Part shown: one piece after another, positions 1 to 8,119 of the stretch | Layout of the letters: every line of letters starts with the position of its first letter | How positions within the stretch are numbered: the first letter of the stretch is position 1 | Origin: Gammaproteobacteria bacterium | GTDB lineage: Bacteria; Pseudomonadota; Gammaproteobacteria; Steroidobacterales; Rariloculaceae | Length of the DNA: 64,000 bases | Direction: 5' to 3' | Assembly (NCBI GenBank): GCA_017577365.1 | Contig: PKRJ01000008.1 | Coordinates: forward strand, 1-64,000 | Made by a program: the position numbers and the translations under genes | Notes under the pieces: generated by a model | What the model saw: the letters and a program-made list of their open reading frames with translations, nothing else | The model's database searches: none | What the model was told of the DNA's origin: nothing

Positions 1-60
1 AACAAAGGAGGGAAACGGAATAGGGAGCCCTTTTGTTGGGTCGGGAAATTGTAATAGGAA
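1..60. other. Anomalous contig-end sequence
   Basis: These bases are purine-rich and much lower in GC than the rest of the window. In the reading frame of the ligase that follows they hold two adjacent stops (TAA at 52-54, TAG at 55-57), although ligase-like protein sequence begins directly after them at about 70. A ligase gene should continue upstream for several hundred codons. The abrupt loss of coding character suggests low-quality or misassembled sequence, or less likely a true recombination junction. Confidence 0.5.
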
Positions 61-69
61 CCGGGCCAA

Positions 70-851
70 GTCATCGCCCTCGACACGAGCGGCCGGCCGC
101 GCCCGTTTCAGGACACGATGCAGCGTTTCGGCCGAAAGCGGGACGTCGAGTCGCTCGCCGAGATCGTGCCGCTGTCGTTGTTCGCTTTCGATTGCTTGCA
201 CGCTGACGGCGAGGATCTGATCGACGCGCCGACCGAAGCGCGGGTCGAGCGGCTTCATGCGCTCGCGCCGGCCGACGCGATCGTGCCGCGCGTCGTCACC
301 GCGAGCGCCGAGGCCGGGCGACGTTTCTCACCGAGGCGCTCGACGCGGGGCACGAGGGCGTGATGGCGAAGGCGCTCGACGCGCCGTACGAGGCCGGCAG
401 GCGTGGGTCGGCGTGGCTCAAGATCAAGGTCGCGCACTCGCTCGATCTCGTCGTGCTCGCGGCCGAATGGGGCAGCGGTCGGCGGCGGGGTTGGCTCAGC
501 AATCTGCATCTCGGCGCGCGCGATCCGACGGGCGGTTTCGTGATGCTCGGCAAGACTTTCAAAGGCCTCACGGACGAGATGCTCGCGTGGCAGACTGAGC
601 GGCTCGAGGCGCTCGCGATCGCGAGGGAAGGGCATGTCGTGCACGTGCGTCCGGAGCTCGTCGTCGAGATCGCGTTCAACGAGCTGCAGACGAGTCGGCG
701 CTATCCCGGAGGCCTCGCGCTGCGTTTCGCGCGCGTGCTGCGGTATCGGCCCGACAAACGGGCCGAGGAGGCGGATACGATCGACACGGTGAGGGCGATC
801 GCCGCAACGACGAGTCGAAGCTCGTCGTCGGCGCGTATGCCCTCGGCGTGA
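70..851 (+). pseudogene. ATP-dependent DNA ligase, C-terminal part, frameshifted
   Basis: This is the C-terminal half of an ATP-dependent DNA ligase of the bacterial LigB-like group (about 500 residues when complete). The 5' part reads in one frame from about 70 to about 318 (motifs RPRPFQDTMQRFGRK and FDCLHADGEDLID). The rest reads in another frame from about 318 to the stop (TFLTEALDAGHEGVMAKAL, AWLKIKVAHSLDLVVLAAEW, then the OB-fold part HVRPELVVEIAF and YPGGLALRFARVLRYRPDKR). Reading resumes perfectly if one G is added to the GGG run at 316-318, so a single-base deletion or sequencing error explains the break. The EGVMAK segment corresponds to nucleotidyltransferase motif IV, and the LKIK segment to motif V. 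The N-terminal half with the adenylated lysine lies beyond the window or is lost. The family is known to seal nicks in DNA repair. Activity here is doubtful because of the frameshift and missing start. Confidence 0.8.
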
Positions 852-943
852 GCGAAAGCCGTGCTTGCATGATGTCGTGCGCAACGATGAAATAGTCGAT
901 ACGAAGCGTTTCATGCCGACGCACGACTCGAGGATCCAACCGA

Positions 944-1447
944 ATGCGAATACGCGAGGAGCGAGAGGAAGACCGAGATGCCGTGCGCGAGATCGTCTCG
1001 AAGGAGTTCGATACCGGCGCCGAGGCCGCGCTGATCGACGATCTCCGCAACGCCGCCGAGCCCATCGTGTCGCTGGTCGCCGAGGACGACGGCGTCGTGA
1101 TCGGCCACGTGATGTTCTCATCCGTGAAGCTTCTAGAGCATCCGGACGCGAAGCTGATGGGGCTCGCGCCTCTCGCGGTCGACTACGAGCATCAAGGACG
1201 GGGAGTGGGCTCCGCGCTCGTGCGTGAAGGCCTCGAGCGGTGCCGCGGGCTCGGCGTCCTCGCCGTGGTCGCGCTCGGCCATCGGGATTACTACCGACGC
1301 TTCGGTTTCGAGCCGGCCTCACGGCTCGGATTGCGCTGCGAGTACGACGTTCCGGACGACGCGTTTCTCGCGCTCGAGCTCGAGGAAGGCGCGCTCGCCG
1401 GAAAGTCGGGAACCGTCAGATACCACTCGGCCTTCGGGCGGCTCTAG
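944..1447 (+). CDS. GNAT family N-acetyltransferase (YhbS-like)
   Basis: A 167-residue single-domain GNAT protein. The acetyl-CoA binding loop is visible as VDYEHQGRGVGSALVREGL at about residues 79-97, which fits the family Q/R-x-x-G-x-G/A pattern. It is followed by the usual GHRDYYRRFGFEPA segment that ends the fold. The resemblance is to YhbS-type acetyltransferases, which move an acetyl group from acetyl-CoA to a small-molecule or protein amine. The substrate cannot be read from sequence. It is a short stand-alone gene, 92 bases after the ligase remnant and 99 bases before the next gene. A cytoplasmic location is inferred, since there is no signal or membrane segment. Confidence 0.85.
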   Translation: MRIREEREEDRDAVREIVSKEFDTGAEAALIDDLRNAAEPIVSLVAEDDGVVIGHVMFSSVKLLEHPDAKLMGLAPLAVDYEHQGRGVGSALVREGLERCRGLGVLAVVALGHRDYYRRFGFEPASRLGLRCEYDVPDDAFLALELEEGALAGKSGTVRYHSAFGRL

Positions 1448-1546
1448 GGGCTTTCGAAACGACCGCCGACGATCGTTCTTCGACGGCTCCGACGCGGCCC
1501 CCGCGAGCCGGACATCGCGAACGAGTCTTCGACGAGGAGAACGACG

Positions 1547-2329
1547 ATGGCGATTTCTATCCACCCTGCTGTAGACCAAGGCATTCGGCCGGGACGGGCC
1601 GATTTCTCGGGCGGGACGCTCAGGTGTCATTGCAGCGATCGTCCGGTCGAGGTCAAGGTCTCGGCCCCGTTCGCGCACAATCACGTCTGCGGCTGCACGA
1701 AATGCTGGAAGCCCGAGGGCGCATTGTTCTCGATGGTCGCGGTCGTGCCGCGCGACAAGCTCGAGGTCGTTGCGAACGGCGACAAGCTCGCGGCCGTCGA
1801 TCCGAGCGCCGTGATCAAGCGCTACGCCTGCCGCGACTGCGGCGTGCACATGTACGGTCGCATCGACGACGAAAGCCACCCGTTCTACGGCCTCGACTTC
1901 GTCCATCCCGAGCTTTCGACCGATGACGGCTGGGCACCGCCGACGTTCGCAGCGTACGTCTCGTCGATCATCGAGTCGGGCTTCGATCCGAGTCGCATGG
2001 ACGAGGTACGGAATCGCCTACGCGAGCTCGGCTTGCCGCCGTACGACGTGCTCTCGCCCGAGCTGATGGATCTCATCTCGACCCACAAGGCGCGTCAGAT
2101 GGCCGCGGCGCGGACTTCGACTCGCTCGGCGAGCGCCGCAAGCGAATCGGCCGGGCGGCCGGCCGCGGCGCGACCGGCCTCGAGCGCGTCGAGCGGCATG
2201 TCGGCACCGGGCGCGGGAGGCGCGAGCAGGATGGCCGCGAGCGCGGATCGCGGCGGCCATCGCCGACACGACAACGGCGGCGGAGTGCGGGGGTTCTTCA
2301 GCGAGCTGCTGCGGCGCCTGAGGTCGTAG
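1547..2329 (+). CDS. gfa: Glutathione-dependent formaldehyde-activating (Gfa-like) enzyme with C-terminal extension
   Basis: The first ~190 residues match the Gfa fold, which binds zinc and promotes the reaction of formaldehyde with glutathione to S-hydroxymethylglutathione. All zinc-ligand cysteines are present: C27 and C29 (RCHC), C48, C50 and C53 (CGCTKC), and C95 and C98 (CRDC). Most Gfa proteins are about 190 residues; this one has 260. The extra ~70 residues are rich in Ala, Ser, Gly and Arg and end with a basic segment (FFSELLRRLRS). No glutathione-dependent formaldehyde dehydrogenase gene (adhC/frmA) is adjacent, so detoxification is inferred from family alone. The tail has the same base composition as the body and no frameshift is obvious. 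Its role is unknown. Confidence 0.82.
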   Translation: MAISIHPAVDQGIRPGRADFSGGTLRCHCSDRPVEVKVSAPFAHNHVCGCTKCWKPEGALFSMVAVVPRDKLEVVANGDKLAAVDPSAVIKRYACRDCGVHMYGRIDDESHPFYGLDFVHPELSTDDGWAPPTFAAYVSSIIESGFDPSRMDEVRNRLRELGLPPYDVLSPELMDLISTHKARQMAAARTSTRSASAASESAGRPAAARPASSASSGMSAPGAGGASRMAASADRGGHRRHDNGGGVRGFFSELLRRLRS

Positions 2330-2338
2330 TAGCGAAGT

Positions 2339-2415
2339 TGGTGGTGATGGGTGGAATCGAACCACCGACCTGCGGGTTATGAATCCGCCGCTCTAACCGA
2401 CTGAGCTACATCACC
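2339..2415 (-). tRNA. tRNA-Met (CAT)
   Basis: The minus strand folds as a full cloverleaf of 77 bases. The acceptor is GGTGATG paired with CATCACC, the D arm is GCTC/GAGC, and the anticodon loop is TTCATAA. The T arm carries GGTTCGATTCC, the discriminator is A and the CCA is encoded. The anticodon CAT, with an elongator-type acceptor (G1-C72 paired), makes this elongator methionine tRNA rather than the initiator. Confidence 0.95.
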
Positions 2416-2564
2416 ACCGGAGGGCTGCCGCTATGCGTGCGGCTCGGCCCAACGCGGCTTCGCGCCGCGTCCAGCCCCTTCTCGGGGCCATCCCACGGGG
2501 GCCGGGCTGCGCATTTTAGCCCATCCCGTTTCGCGTCAGCCAGCGCGCCGCGCGCGGAGCCCGG

Positions 2565-3074
2565 CTACTCGATCGAGACGACGTTCGCGTGGCGCAGGTC
2601 GTGGCGCCACTCGCCGTTCTCCTTGCGAAACACGTCGGTGAATCGCCGGGTGATGCGCTTGCCCGCGTCCGGCATGCCTTCGCCCGGCACGACGATCTCC
2701 TCGCCCATGATCACGACGAGGTCGTCGCCATGCGCGCCGGCATACTCGATCCGCTGCTCGACGTGCGCGTAGACGATCTCGCCGGACGCGAATAGCTCGA
2801 GCAGCTCGCGTCCCGTGACGACGCGGTTCGACGGCGTGTTCGCGACGAACGTGCTCGAGTAGCGCTCGGTTTCCGCGCTCATTCGGCCGCTCGTCATCGC
2901 CTCGATTCCGGCGCGGCGCAGCGCGAGCACCTCCTGCACGGCGGGATCGTCTGCCCACGGCGGCGTTTCGGATTGAGCGTGCGCGGTCGCGAGCGACGCG
3001 GCCGCGGCGACGGCGGGTCCGAGCATGGCGAGACCGCGGGCGCGGCTGCCCCTGGGGACGTCGGAAGTCGTCAT
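2565..3074 (-). CDS. Exported NTF2-like (SnoaL/DUF4440-type) protein
   Basis: Starting at the internal ATG (MTTSDVPRGSRARG) gives 169 residues with a clear Sec signal: a basic start, the hydrophobic segment LAMLGPAVAAAASLATAHA, then a likely cut after AHA. The mature part has the layout of small NTF2-fold proteins. There is a helix with the AGIEAMTSGR segment, then RVVTGRELLELFASGEI and the paired strands GDDLVVIMGEEIVV and ITRRFTDVFRKENGEWR. The family is a general pocket scaffold used by enzymes and binding proteins, so no reaction can be named. A longer frame exists upstream to 3113, but that start would bury the signal peptide. It is a single gene facing the SMUG1 gene divergently. Confidence 0.7.
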   Translation of the reverse strand: MTTSDVPRGSRARGLAMLGPAVAAAASLATAHAQSETPPWADDPAVQEVLALRRAGIEAMTSGRMSAETERYSSTFVANTPSNRVVTGRELLELFASGEIVYAHVEQRIEYAGAHGDDLVVIMGEEIVVPGEGMPDAGKRITRRFTDVFRKENGEWRHDLRHANVVSIE

Positions 3075-3230
3075 CGTCAGCTCCGTTGCGGGCGCCGCTC
3101 GCAAGCGTACCACGGCGTTCGGGCTCGGGCTCCGGGGTATCGAGCCGGTCGAGGAAGTGCCCGGCCGCGGGCTTGCGCCGGCGATCGGGGCGCCCGCGGC
3201 CCGCTGCGCGTTCGCGTATACTCGCGCCCC

Positions 3231-3995
3231 GTGACTTCACCCTCCGCCACATCGCGTCGCGCGCGGAGCGCAAGTGCCGCGCTCATCGATATCAGCCGCA
3301 CGCTCGCGAAGCGCGTGGATTCGCTGCGTTTCGGGCCGCCGGTCGCGTGCACGTACAACCCGCTCGCGTACGCGTGGGAGCCGCACGCGCGCTACCTCGA
3401 GCGCTACGGCGCAACCGCGCCGCGCGAGGTCCTGCTCGTCGGCATGAATCCGGGGCCGTTCGGCATGGTGCAGACCGGCGTGCCGTTCGGCGATGTGACG
3501 ATGGTGCGCGATTGGCTCGGCATCACGGGGCGCGTCGAGTCGCCCAAGCACGTGCATCCGAAGCGTCCGGTGCAAGGTTTCGACTGCCCGCGCTCGGAGG
3601 TCAGCGGCTCGCGCATCTGGGGCTGGGCGCGCGATCGCTTCGGCACGCCGGAACGCTTCTTTCGGCGTTTCTTCGTCTGGAACTATTGCCCGCTCGCGTT
3701 CGTCGAGCCGAGCGGCCGTAACCGGCCGCCGGACAAGCTGCCGGCGGGCGAGCAGAAGGTGCTTTTCGAGATCTGCGACGACGCGCTGCGCGGCATCGTC
3801 GCGGCGCTGTCTCCGTCGATCGTGATCGGCGTGGGCGGGTTCGCGGAGAAGCGGGCGAGAGCGGCGCTCGACGGGGACTATCGCATCGGCTGCATCCTGC
3901 ACCCGAGCCCGGCGAATCCGGCCGCTAACCGCGGCTGGGCCGAGGCGATCGAGCGGCAGCTCGCGGACCTCGGCGTCGAGCTGCCGGCCGGCTGA
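3231..3995 (+). CDS. SMUG1-type uracil-DNA glycosylase
   Basis: A 254-residue protein of the SMUG1 family, which removes uracil and some oxidised pyrimidines from DNA at the start of base excision repair. The active-site motif GMNPGPFGMVQTGVPFGDV (residues 71-89, catalytic-region Asn73) and the intercalation-loop motif HPSPANPAANRGW (from His224) are both intact and close to the animal SMUG1 motifs. WNYCPLAFVEPSGRNRPPDKL also fits. Animal SMUG1 is about 270 residues. The frame is open upstream of 3231, but family homology begins only after the GTG at 3231, and there is no good ATG. A distribution limited to some bacteria makes horizontal spread likely, but its base composition is like its neighbours. 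Confidence 0.88.
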   Translation: MTSPSATSRRARSASAALIDISRTLAKRVDSLRFGPPVACTYNPLAYAWEPHARYLERYGATAPREVLLVGMNPGPFGMVQTGVPFGDVTMVRDWLGITGRVESPKHVHPKRPVQGFDCPRSEVSGSRIWGWARDRFGTPERFFRRFFVWNYCPLAFVEPSGRNRPPDKLPAGEQKVLFEICDDALRGIVAALSPSIVIGVGGFAEKRARAALDGDYRIGCILHPSPANPAANRGWAEAIERQLADLGVELPAG

Positions 3996-4008
3996 GCGCG
4001 AAGCGCCG

Positions 4009-4332
4009 TCAGCGGACGATCGGCTCGCGGCGCTCGCGCCGCGCGGGAGGCACGGGCGTTTCGGAGATCGTCGGCTCGCGTCGTCCCCGCGGCTCCGCGG
4101 CTTGCGCGGCGCCGGTCTCGCCGCCTGCTCGCGCCGCGCGCCCTTGCGCGAGCAGCGCGTTCAGCCGATCGAGCTTCGCGTTCATCTCGACGAGCTCCTC
4201 GTGCGTCTTCTTCGCGGATTGGCGAATGCCTTCGATCATGAAGGGCACGAGGAACACGAGCACGAGCCACACGAGCCCGATGAAGCCGAGCGCCAGCATG
4301 ACGATCGGCGGCAGATTCTGCAGCGCGTCCAT
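4009..4332 (-). CDS. Small membrane protein with charged, disordered tail
   Basis: This is not a family I recognise. The 107 residues begin with a hydrophobic stretch (VMLALGFIGLVWLVLVFLVPFMI, about residues 11-33), long enough for one membrane span. A short amphipathic helical segment follows (KKTHEELVEMNAKLDRLNALL), able to form a short coiled coil. The tail is rich in Arg, Glu, Gly and Pro. It lies 13 bases downstream of ychF on the same strand, so it is probably the last gene of that operon. A tail-in-cytoplasm topology is inferred from the positive charges after the span. Confidence 0.6.
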   Translation of the reverse strand: MDALQNLPPIVMLALGFIGLVWLVLVFLVPFMIEGIRQSAKKTHEELVEMNAKLDRLNALLAQGRAARAGGETGAAQAAEPRGRREPTISETPVPPARRERREPIVR

Positions 4333-4345
4333 CGCTCGTTACCTG

Positions 4346-5437
4346 TTACACGTTGAACCGGAAGTGGATCACGTCGCCTTCCTGCACGACGTACGACTTG
4401 CCCTCGAGCCTGAGCTCGCCCGCCTCGCGTGCGCCTTGCTCGCCGCGCCGCGCGATGAAGCTGTCGTACGAGATGACCTCTGCGCGGATGAAGCCTTTCT
4501 GAAAATCGGTATGGATCACGCCGGCCGCGTCGTAGGCCGTCGCGTCCTGCTTGACCGTCCACGCACGGACCTCTTTCGGCCCCGCCGTGTAGAACGTCTT
4601 GAGGCCCAGCAAACGATACGCCGTGCGGATGAGGCGATTGAGGCCCGGCTCCTCGAGCCCGAGCTCCTTCAGGAACTCGGCGCGTTCGTTCTCGGGGAGC
4701 TGTGCGATCTCGGCCTCGATCGCCGCCGAGATCGCGACGACCTCCGCGCCTTGCGCGGCGGCGTGCTCGCGGACTCGCGCGAGCAGGGGATCGTCGTCGC
4801 CGGCGCCCTCCGCGACGTTCGCGACGTACATCACCGGTTTCGCCGTGATGAGATGCAGGTCGCGCAGCACCTCGCGGTCGTGCTCGTCGAGCTCGAGGCT
4901 GCGGACCGGCTTGCCGGCCTCGAGCGCGTCGAGGAAACGCTTCAGCGCGTCGCGGCGCGCGACCGCGGCCTTCTCGTTCGTCTTCGCCGCGCGCTCGGCG
5001 CGCGCGTACGCTTTCTGCACCGTCTCGAGGTCGGCGAGCATCAGCTCGGTCTCGATGACCTCGATGTCGTCGATCGGATCGACTCTTCCTGCGACGTGCG
5101 TCACGTCGCCGTCCTCGAAGCAGCGCACGACGTGCGCGATCGCGTCCGTCTCGCGGATATGCGCGAGGAACTGATTGCCGAGGCCTTCGCCCTTCGACGC
5201 GCCCTTGACCAGGCCCGCGATGTCGACGAACTCGACGACGGTCGGCACGATGCGTTGAGGCTTCACGATCTCGGCGAGCGCGTCGAGCTTCGGGTCGGGC
5301 ACCGGCACGACGCCGACGTTCGGGTCGATCGTGCAGAACGGATAGTTCTCCGCCGGAATCCCGGCGGCGGTCAGCGCGTTGAACAGCGTCGACTTGCCGA
5401 CGTTGGGCAACCCGACGATTCCGCATTTGATACCCAT
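4346..5437 (-). CDS. ychF: Redox-regulated ATPase YchF (Obg-type P-loop protein)
   Basis: The 363-residue length matches YchF exactly. The P-loop GLPNVGKST lies near residue 8. The switch segment ENYPFCTIDPNVGVVPVPD and the Walker B region DIAGLVKGASKGEGLGNQFL are present. The C-terminal TGS domain ends with EGDVIHFRFNV. YchF prefers ATP to GTP, binds ribosomes and is linked to translation and oxidative stress control. It is transcribed with pth just upstream (53 bases between them), the arrangement found in most gammaproteobacteria. Confidence 0.97.
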   Translation of the reverse strand: MGIKCGIVGLPNVGKSTLFNALTAAGIPAENYPFCTIDPNVGVVPVPDPKLDALAEIVKPQRIVPTVVEFVDIAGLVKGASKGEGLGNQFLAHIRETDAIAHVVRCFEDGDVTHVAGRVDPIDDIEVIETELMLADLETVQKAYARAERAAKTNEKAAVARRDALKRFLDALEAGKPVRSLELDEHDREVLRDLHLITAKPVMYVANVAEGAGDDDPLLARVREHAAAQGAEVVAISAAIEAEIAQLPENERAEFLKELGLEEPGLNRLIRTAYRLLGLKTFYTAGPKEVRAWTVKQDATAYDAAGVIHTDFQKGFIRAEVISYDSFIARRGEQGAREAGELRLEGKSYVVQEGDVIHFRFNV

Positions 5438-5489
5438 CGAAAGTCTCGGTCCTCGAACGGACGCCGCGGCGCCGATGCGCCGACGGCGC

Positions 5490-6086
5490 TCATGCCTTCA
5501 CGGGTTTTCGCGTGTGCAGGCGGTTCGTCGCCCGCTCCGCGCCTTCCTCGATGAAGACCGGCAAGAGCTCGATCGCCTCGCCGATCGTCTCGAGAATCAA
5601 TTTCTCGTCTTCGGGCGGTGCGCGGTCGAGGACGTGACCGATGACCTCGTCGCGCTTGCCCGGCCCGGGATGCCCGACGCCGATGCGCAGCCGCCAGAAC
5701 CCGGGGCCCACGTGCTCGATGATGTTGCGGATGCCGTTGTGGCCCGCGTGGCCGCCGTCGAATTTCAGCTTCGCCCGCCCCGGCGGCAGATCGATCTCGT
5801 CGTACACGACGAGCACGTGCTCCGGCGCGAGCTTGTAGTACTGGATCGCGGCCGCGACCGATTGGCCGCTCAGGTTCATATAGGTCTGCGGCTTCAGCAG
5901 CCGAATGCGGTGCCCCGCGATCGAGATCTCCGTCGTCTCGCCCTTGAGCTTTTTGTCCTGGGAGAAGGAGGCGTCGTGGAGGCGCGCGAGCCGGTCCGCG
6001 AACCAGAAGCCCGCGTTGTGCCGCGTCAGCGCGTACTTCGGCCCGGGATTGCCGAGCCCGACGATCAGATCGAGTCGTTGCCGCAT
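5490..6086 (-). CDS. pth: Peptidyl-tRNA hydrolase
   Basis: Pth cleaves peptidyl-tRNA released from stalled ribosomes and so recycles tRNA. The start at MRQRLDLIVGLGNPG gives 198 residues, the usual size. The frame is open for 41 more codons upstream (to 6209), but that part has no family similarity. Motifs seen are GLGNPGPKYALTRHNAGF with the catalytic His, KPQTYMNLSG, YDEIDLPPGRAKLK and GGHAGHNGIRNI. It lies between rplY and ychF on the same strand, in the conserved order. Confidence 0.95.
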   Translation of the reverse strand: MRQRLDLIVGLGNPGPKYALTRHNAGFWFADRLARLHDASFSQDKKLKGETTEISIAGHRIRLLKPQTYMNLSGQSVAAAIQYYKLAPEHVLVVYDEIDLPPGRAKLKFDGGHAGHNGIRNIIEHVGPGFWRLRIGVGHPGPGKRDEVIGHVLDRAPPEDEKLILETIGEAIELLPVFIEEGAERATNRLHTRKPVKA

Positions 6087-6254
6087 CACGCTATTCCACA
6101 GCCGCGCGGCGACCCCTGCAACCGAGAGGCCGGCGAGGATGCGCCTTTCGACCGGTGATGGACCGCGGATTCCCGGGCCGGGAACGGCTTCGTTGGACAG
6201 GGATCCCATGGCCGCGCGCGGCCGAAAGCCCGGCCGCGCGCGCCGGGAAGCGAA

Positions 6255-6881
6255 TCAGCTTTGAGCGGTCTCGCCGCCGGCTTCGCCTTCCGCCTCGGCT
6301 TCCTCGACTCGCGGCGGCGAAATCGTGACGACCGGGAGATCCTGGTGGTGCTCCAGCGCGACCAGATGGACACCCTCCGGCAGCTTCAGATCCGACAGGT
6401 GGAGGATCTGGTTCAGCTCGAGATTCGAGACGTCGACCTCGATGTACTCCGGGAGGTAGCGCGGCAAGCAGCTCACCTCGACGTCGGTCGCGAGATGCTC
6501 GATGACGCCGCCTTGCTCCTTGACGCCCTTCGCGACATCCTCGCCGACGAAGTGCAGCGGGACGTTCAGCGTGATCGGCTGGTCCTCGACGATCCGCTGG
6601 AAATCGAGATGCACGACCTGCGGCTTGGCCGGGTGGCGCTGCACTTCCTTGACGACGACCGACTGCTTCTCCGAGCCGATCCTGAGCGTCAGGATGCTCG
6701 TATAGAACCCCGGATGACCCATCTCGCGGATCAGCACGTTGTGATCGATCGCGATGGCCTGCGGATCCTTACCGCCGCCGTAGATCACGGCCGGCACTTT
6801 CCCTTCGCGGCGCAGCCTCCGGTTGCGCGAGCGCCCGAGGCCTTCGCGCGCCTCAGCTTGAAGTTCGAATGTCGTGGTCAC
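6255..6881 (-). CDS. rplY: 50S ribosomal protein L25, long Ctc form
   Basis: L25 binds 5S rRNA in the large ribosomal subunit. This is the 208-residue two-domain Ctc form, not the ~94-residue form of enteric bacteria. The N-terminal 5S-binding domain has REGLGRSRNRRLRREGKVPA, then VIYGGGKDPQAIAID. The C-terminal beta domain has VVHLDFQRI and LPRYLPEYIEVDVS. The tail after about residue 190 is Glu/Ala-rich, as is common. It starts at a GTG preceded by GAGGTGAT. It lies 86 bases after prs on the same strand. Confidence 0.95.
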   Translation of the reverse strand: MTTTFELQAEAREGLGRSRNRRLRREGKVPAVIYGGGKDPQAIAIDHNVLIREMGHPGFYTSILTLRIGSEKQSVVVKEVQRHPAKPQVVHLDFQRIVEDQPITLNVPLHFVGEDVAKGVKEQGGVIEHLATDVEVSCLPRYLPEYIEVDVSNLELNQILHLSDLKLPEGVHLVALEHHQDLPVVTISPPRVEEAEAEGEAGGETAQS

Positions 6882-6967
6882 GGGAGATCACCTCTCGAGG
6901 AAGCCGCGCATCATAGCACAGCTCGAAAACGGGTCGGACCCCCGGGTCCCGGGCCCTCCGTTCCGCC

Positions 6968-7921
6968 CTAGTCGACGTAGAGCGAGCTGACGGACTCGCC
7001 GCCGGTGATCCGGCGGATCGTCTCGGCGAGGAGCTCGGCGACGCTGAGCTGCCGGATCTTCGGGCACGCCCGCGCGTCCTTGCGGAGCGGGATCGTGTCG
7101 GTGACAACGAGCTCGTCGAGCTCCGATTCCTCGATCCGGCTGACGGCGGAGCCCGACAGGACCGGATGCGTGACGTATGCGACCACGCGGACGGCGCCAC
7201 GCTCCTTCAGCACCCTGGCGGCCTGACAGAGCGTGCCGGCCGTATCGACCATGTCGTCGACGAGGACGCAAACCTTGCCCTCGACCTCGCCGATGACGTT
7301 CATGACCTCGGCCATGTTCGGCTGCGGGCGCCGCTTGTCGATGATCGCGAGGTCCGCGTCGTCGAGCCGCTTCGCGAGCGCCCGGGCGCGCACGACGCCG
7401 CCGACGTCCGGCGAGACGACGACCATGTTCTCGTACTTCTGTTTCCACACGTCGCCGAGCAGCACCGGCGACGCGTAGACGTTGTCGACCGGGATGTCGA
7501 AGAAGCCCTGGATTTGATCCGCGTGGACGTCGACGGTCACGACCCGGTCGATGCCCGATACCGCGATCATGTCCGCGACGAGCTTCGCCGTGATCGCGAC
7601 GCGGGCGGCGCGCGGCCGGCGATCCTGTCGGGAGTAGCCGAGATAGGGAATGACCGCCGTGATCCTGTGCGCCGACGCGCGCTGACACGCGTCGGCCATC
7701 ACGAGCAGCTCCATCAGGTTGTCGTTGACCGGCGGGCACGTCGGCTGGACGAGGAAAACGTCGTTGCCGCGGACGTTTTCCATAATCTCGACGTTCACCT
7801 CGCCGTCGCTGAACCGGCCGACGGCGATCCGGCCCACCGGCAGCGCGAGGTGGTGCGCGATGTCTTTCGCGAGCTGCGGGTGAGCGTTTCCGGAGAAGAT
7901 GGTCGTCGTTGCAGAGTCCAC
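6968..7921 (-). CDS. prs: Ribose-phosphate pyrophosphokinase
   Basis: Makes PRPP from ribose 5-phosphate and ATP for nucleotide, His, Trp and NAD synthesis. I chose the GTG at 7921 because a clear GGAGGG lies six bases upstream. The resulting 317-residue protein (VDSATTTIFSGNAHPQLA) also matches the family length of about 315; an ATG at 7990 would add 23 unrelated residues. Motifs are GRFSDGEVNVEIMENVRGND, YLGYSRQDRR, VDVHADQIQGFFDIPVDN and the PRPP-binding loop VLVDDMVDTAGT. It follows tRNA-Gln and precedes rplY. Confidence 0.96.
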   Translation of the reverse strand: MDSATTTIFSGNAHPQLAKDIAHHLALPVGRIAVGRFSDGEVNVEIMENVRGNDVFLVQPTCPPVNDNLMELLVMADACQRASAHRITAVIPYLGYSRQDRRPRAARVAITAKLVADMIAVSGIDRVVTVDVHADQIQGFFDIPVDNVYASPVLLGDVWKQKYENMVVVSPDVGGVVRARALAKRLDDADLAIIDKRRPQPNMAEVMNVIGEVEGKVCVLVDDMVDTAGTLCQAARVLKERGAVRVVAYVTHPVLSGSAVSRIEESELDELVVTDTIPLRKDARACPKIRQLSVAELLAETIRRITGGESVSSLYVD

Positions 7922-8044
7922 GAGCGGCCCTCCGACTGGCGCGGAGCTCTCTCCGAGCGGTGCCAAGATGGTCGATCTTCGGGCCATCACCCGCGGCCCC
8001 TCGAGTTGTTTCGGCAGGTCATTGATGTCGAGCGCTGAAATGCG

Positions 8045-8119
8045 TGGCTGGGGCGGCAGGATTCGAACCTGCGTATGACGGGATCAAAACCCGTTGCCTT
8101 ACCGCTTGGCTACGCCCCA
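8045..8119 (-). tRNA. tRNA-Gln (TTG)
   Basis: A 75-base cloverleaf with acceptor TGGGGCG paired with CGCCCCA, the D arm with GCCAAGCGGTAAGGC, the anticodon loop TTTTGAT and the T arm with GGTTCGAATCC. The discriminator is G and the CCA is encoded. The anticodon is TTG. The first 21 bases of the tRNA also encode the last six residues and stop codon of lolB on the same strand. Confidence 0.96.

Noticed and set aside
255..1322. 355-residue minus-strand frame across the ligase and acetyltransferase genes
   Set aside because: Arg-rich shadow with no domain. The + strand genes carry family motifs.
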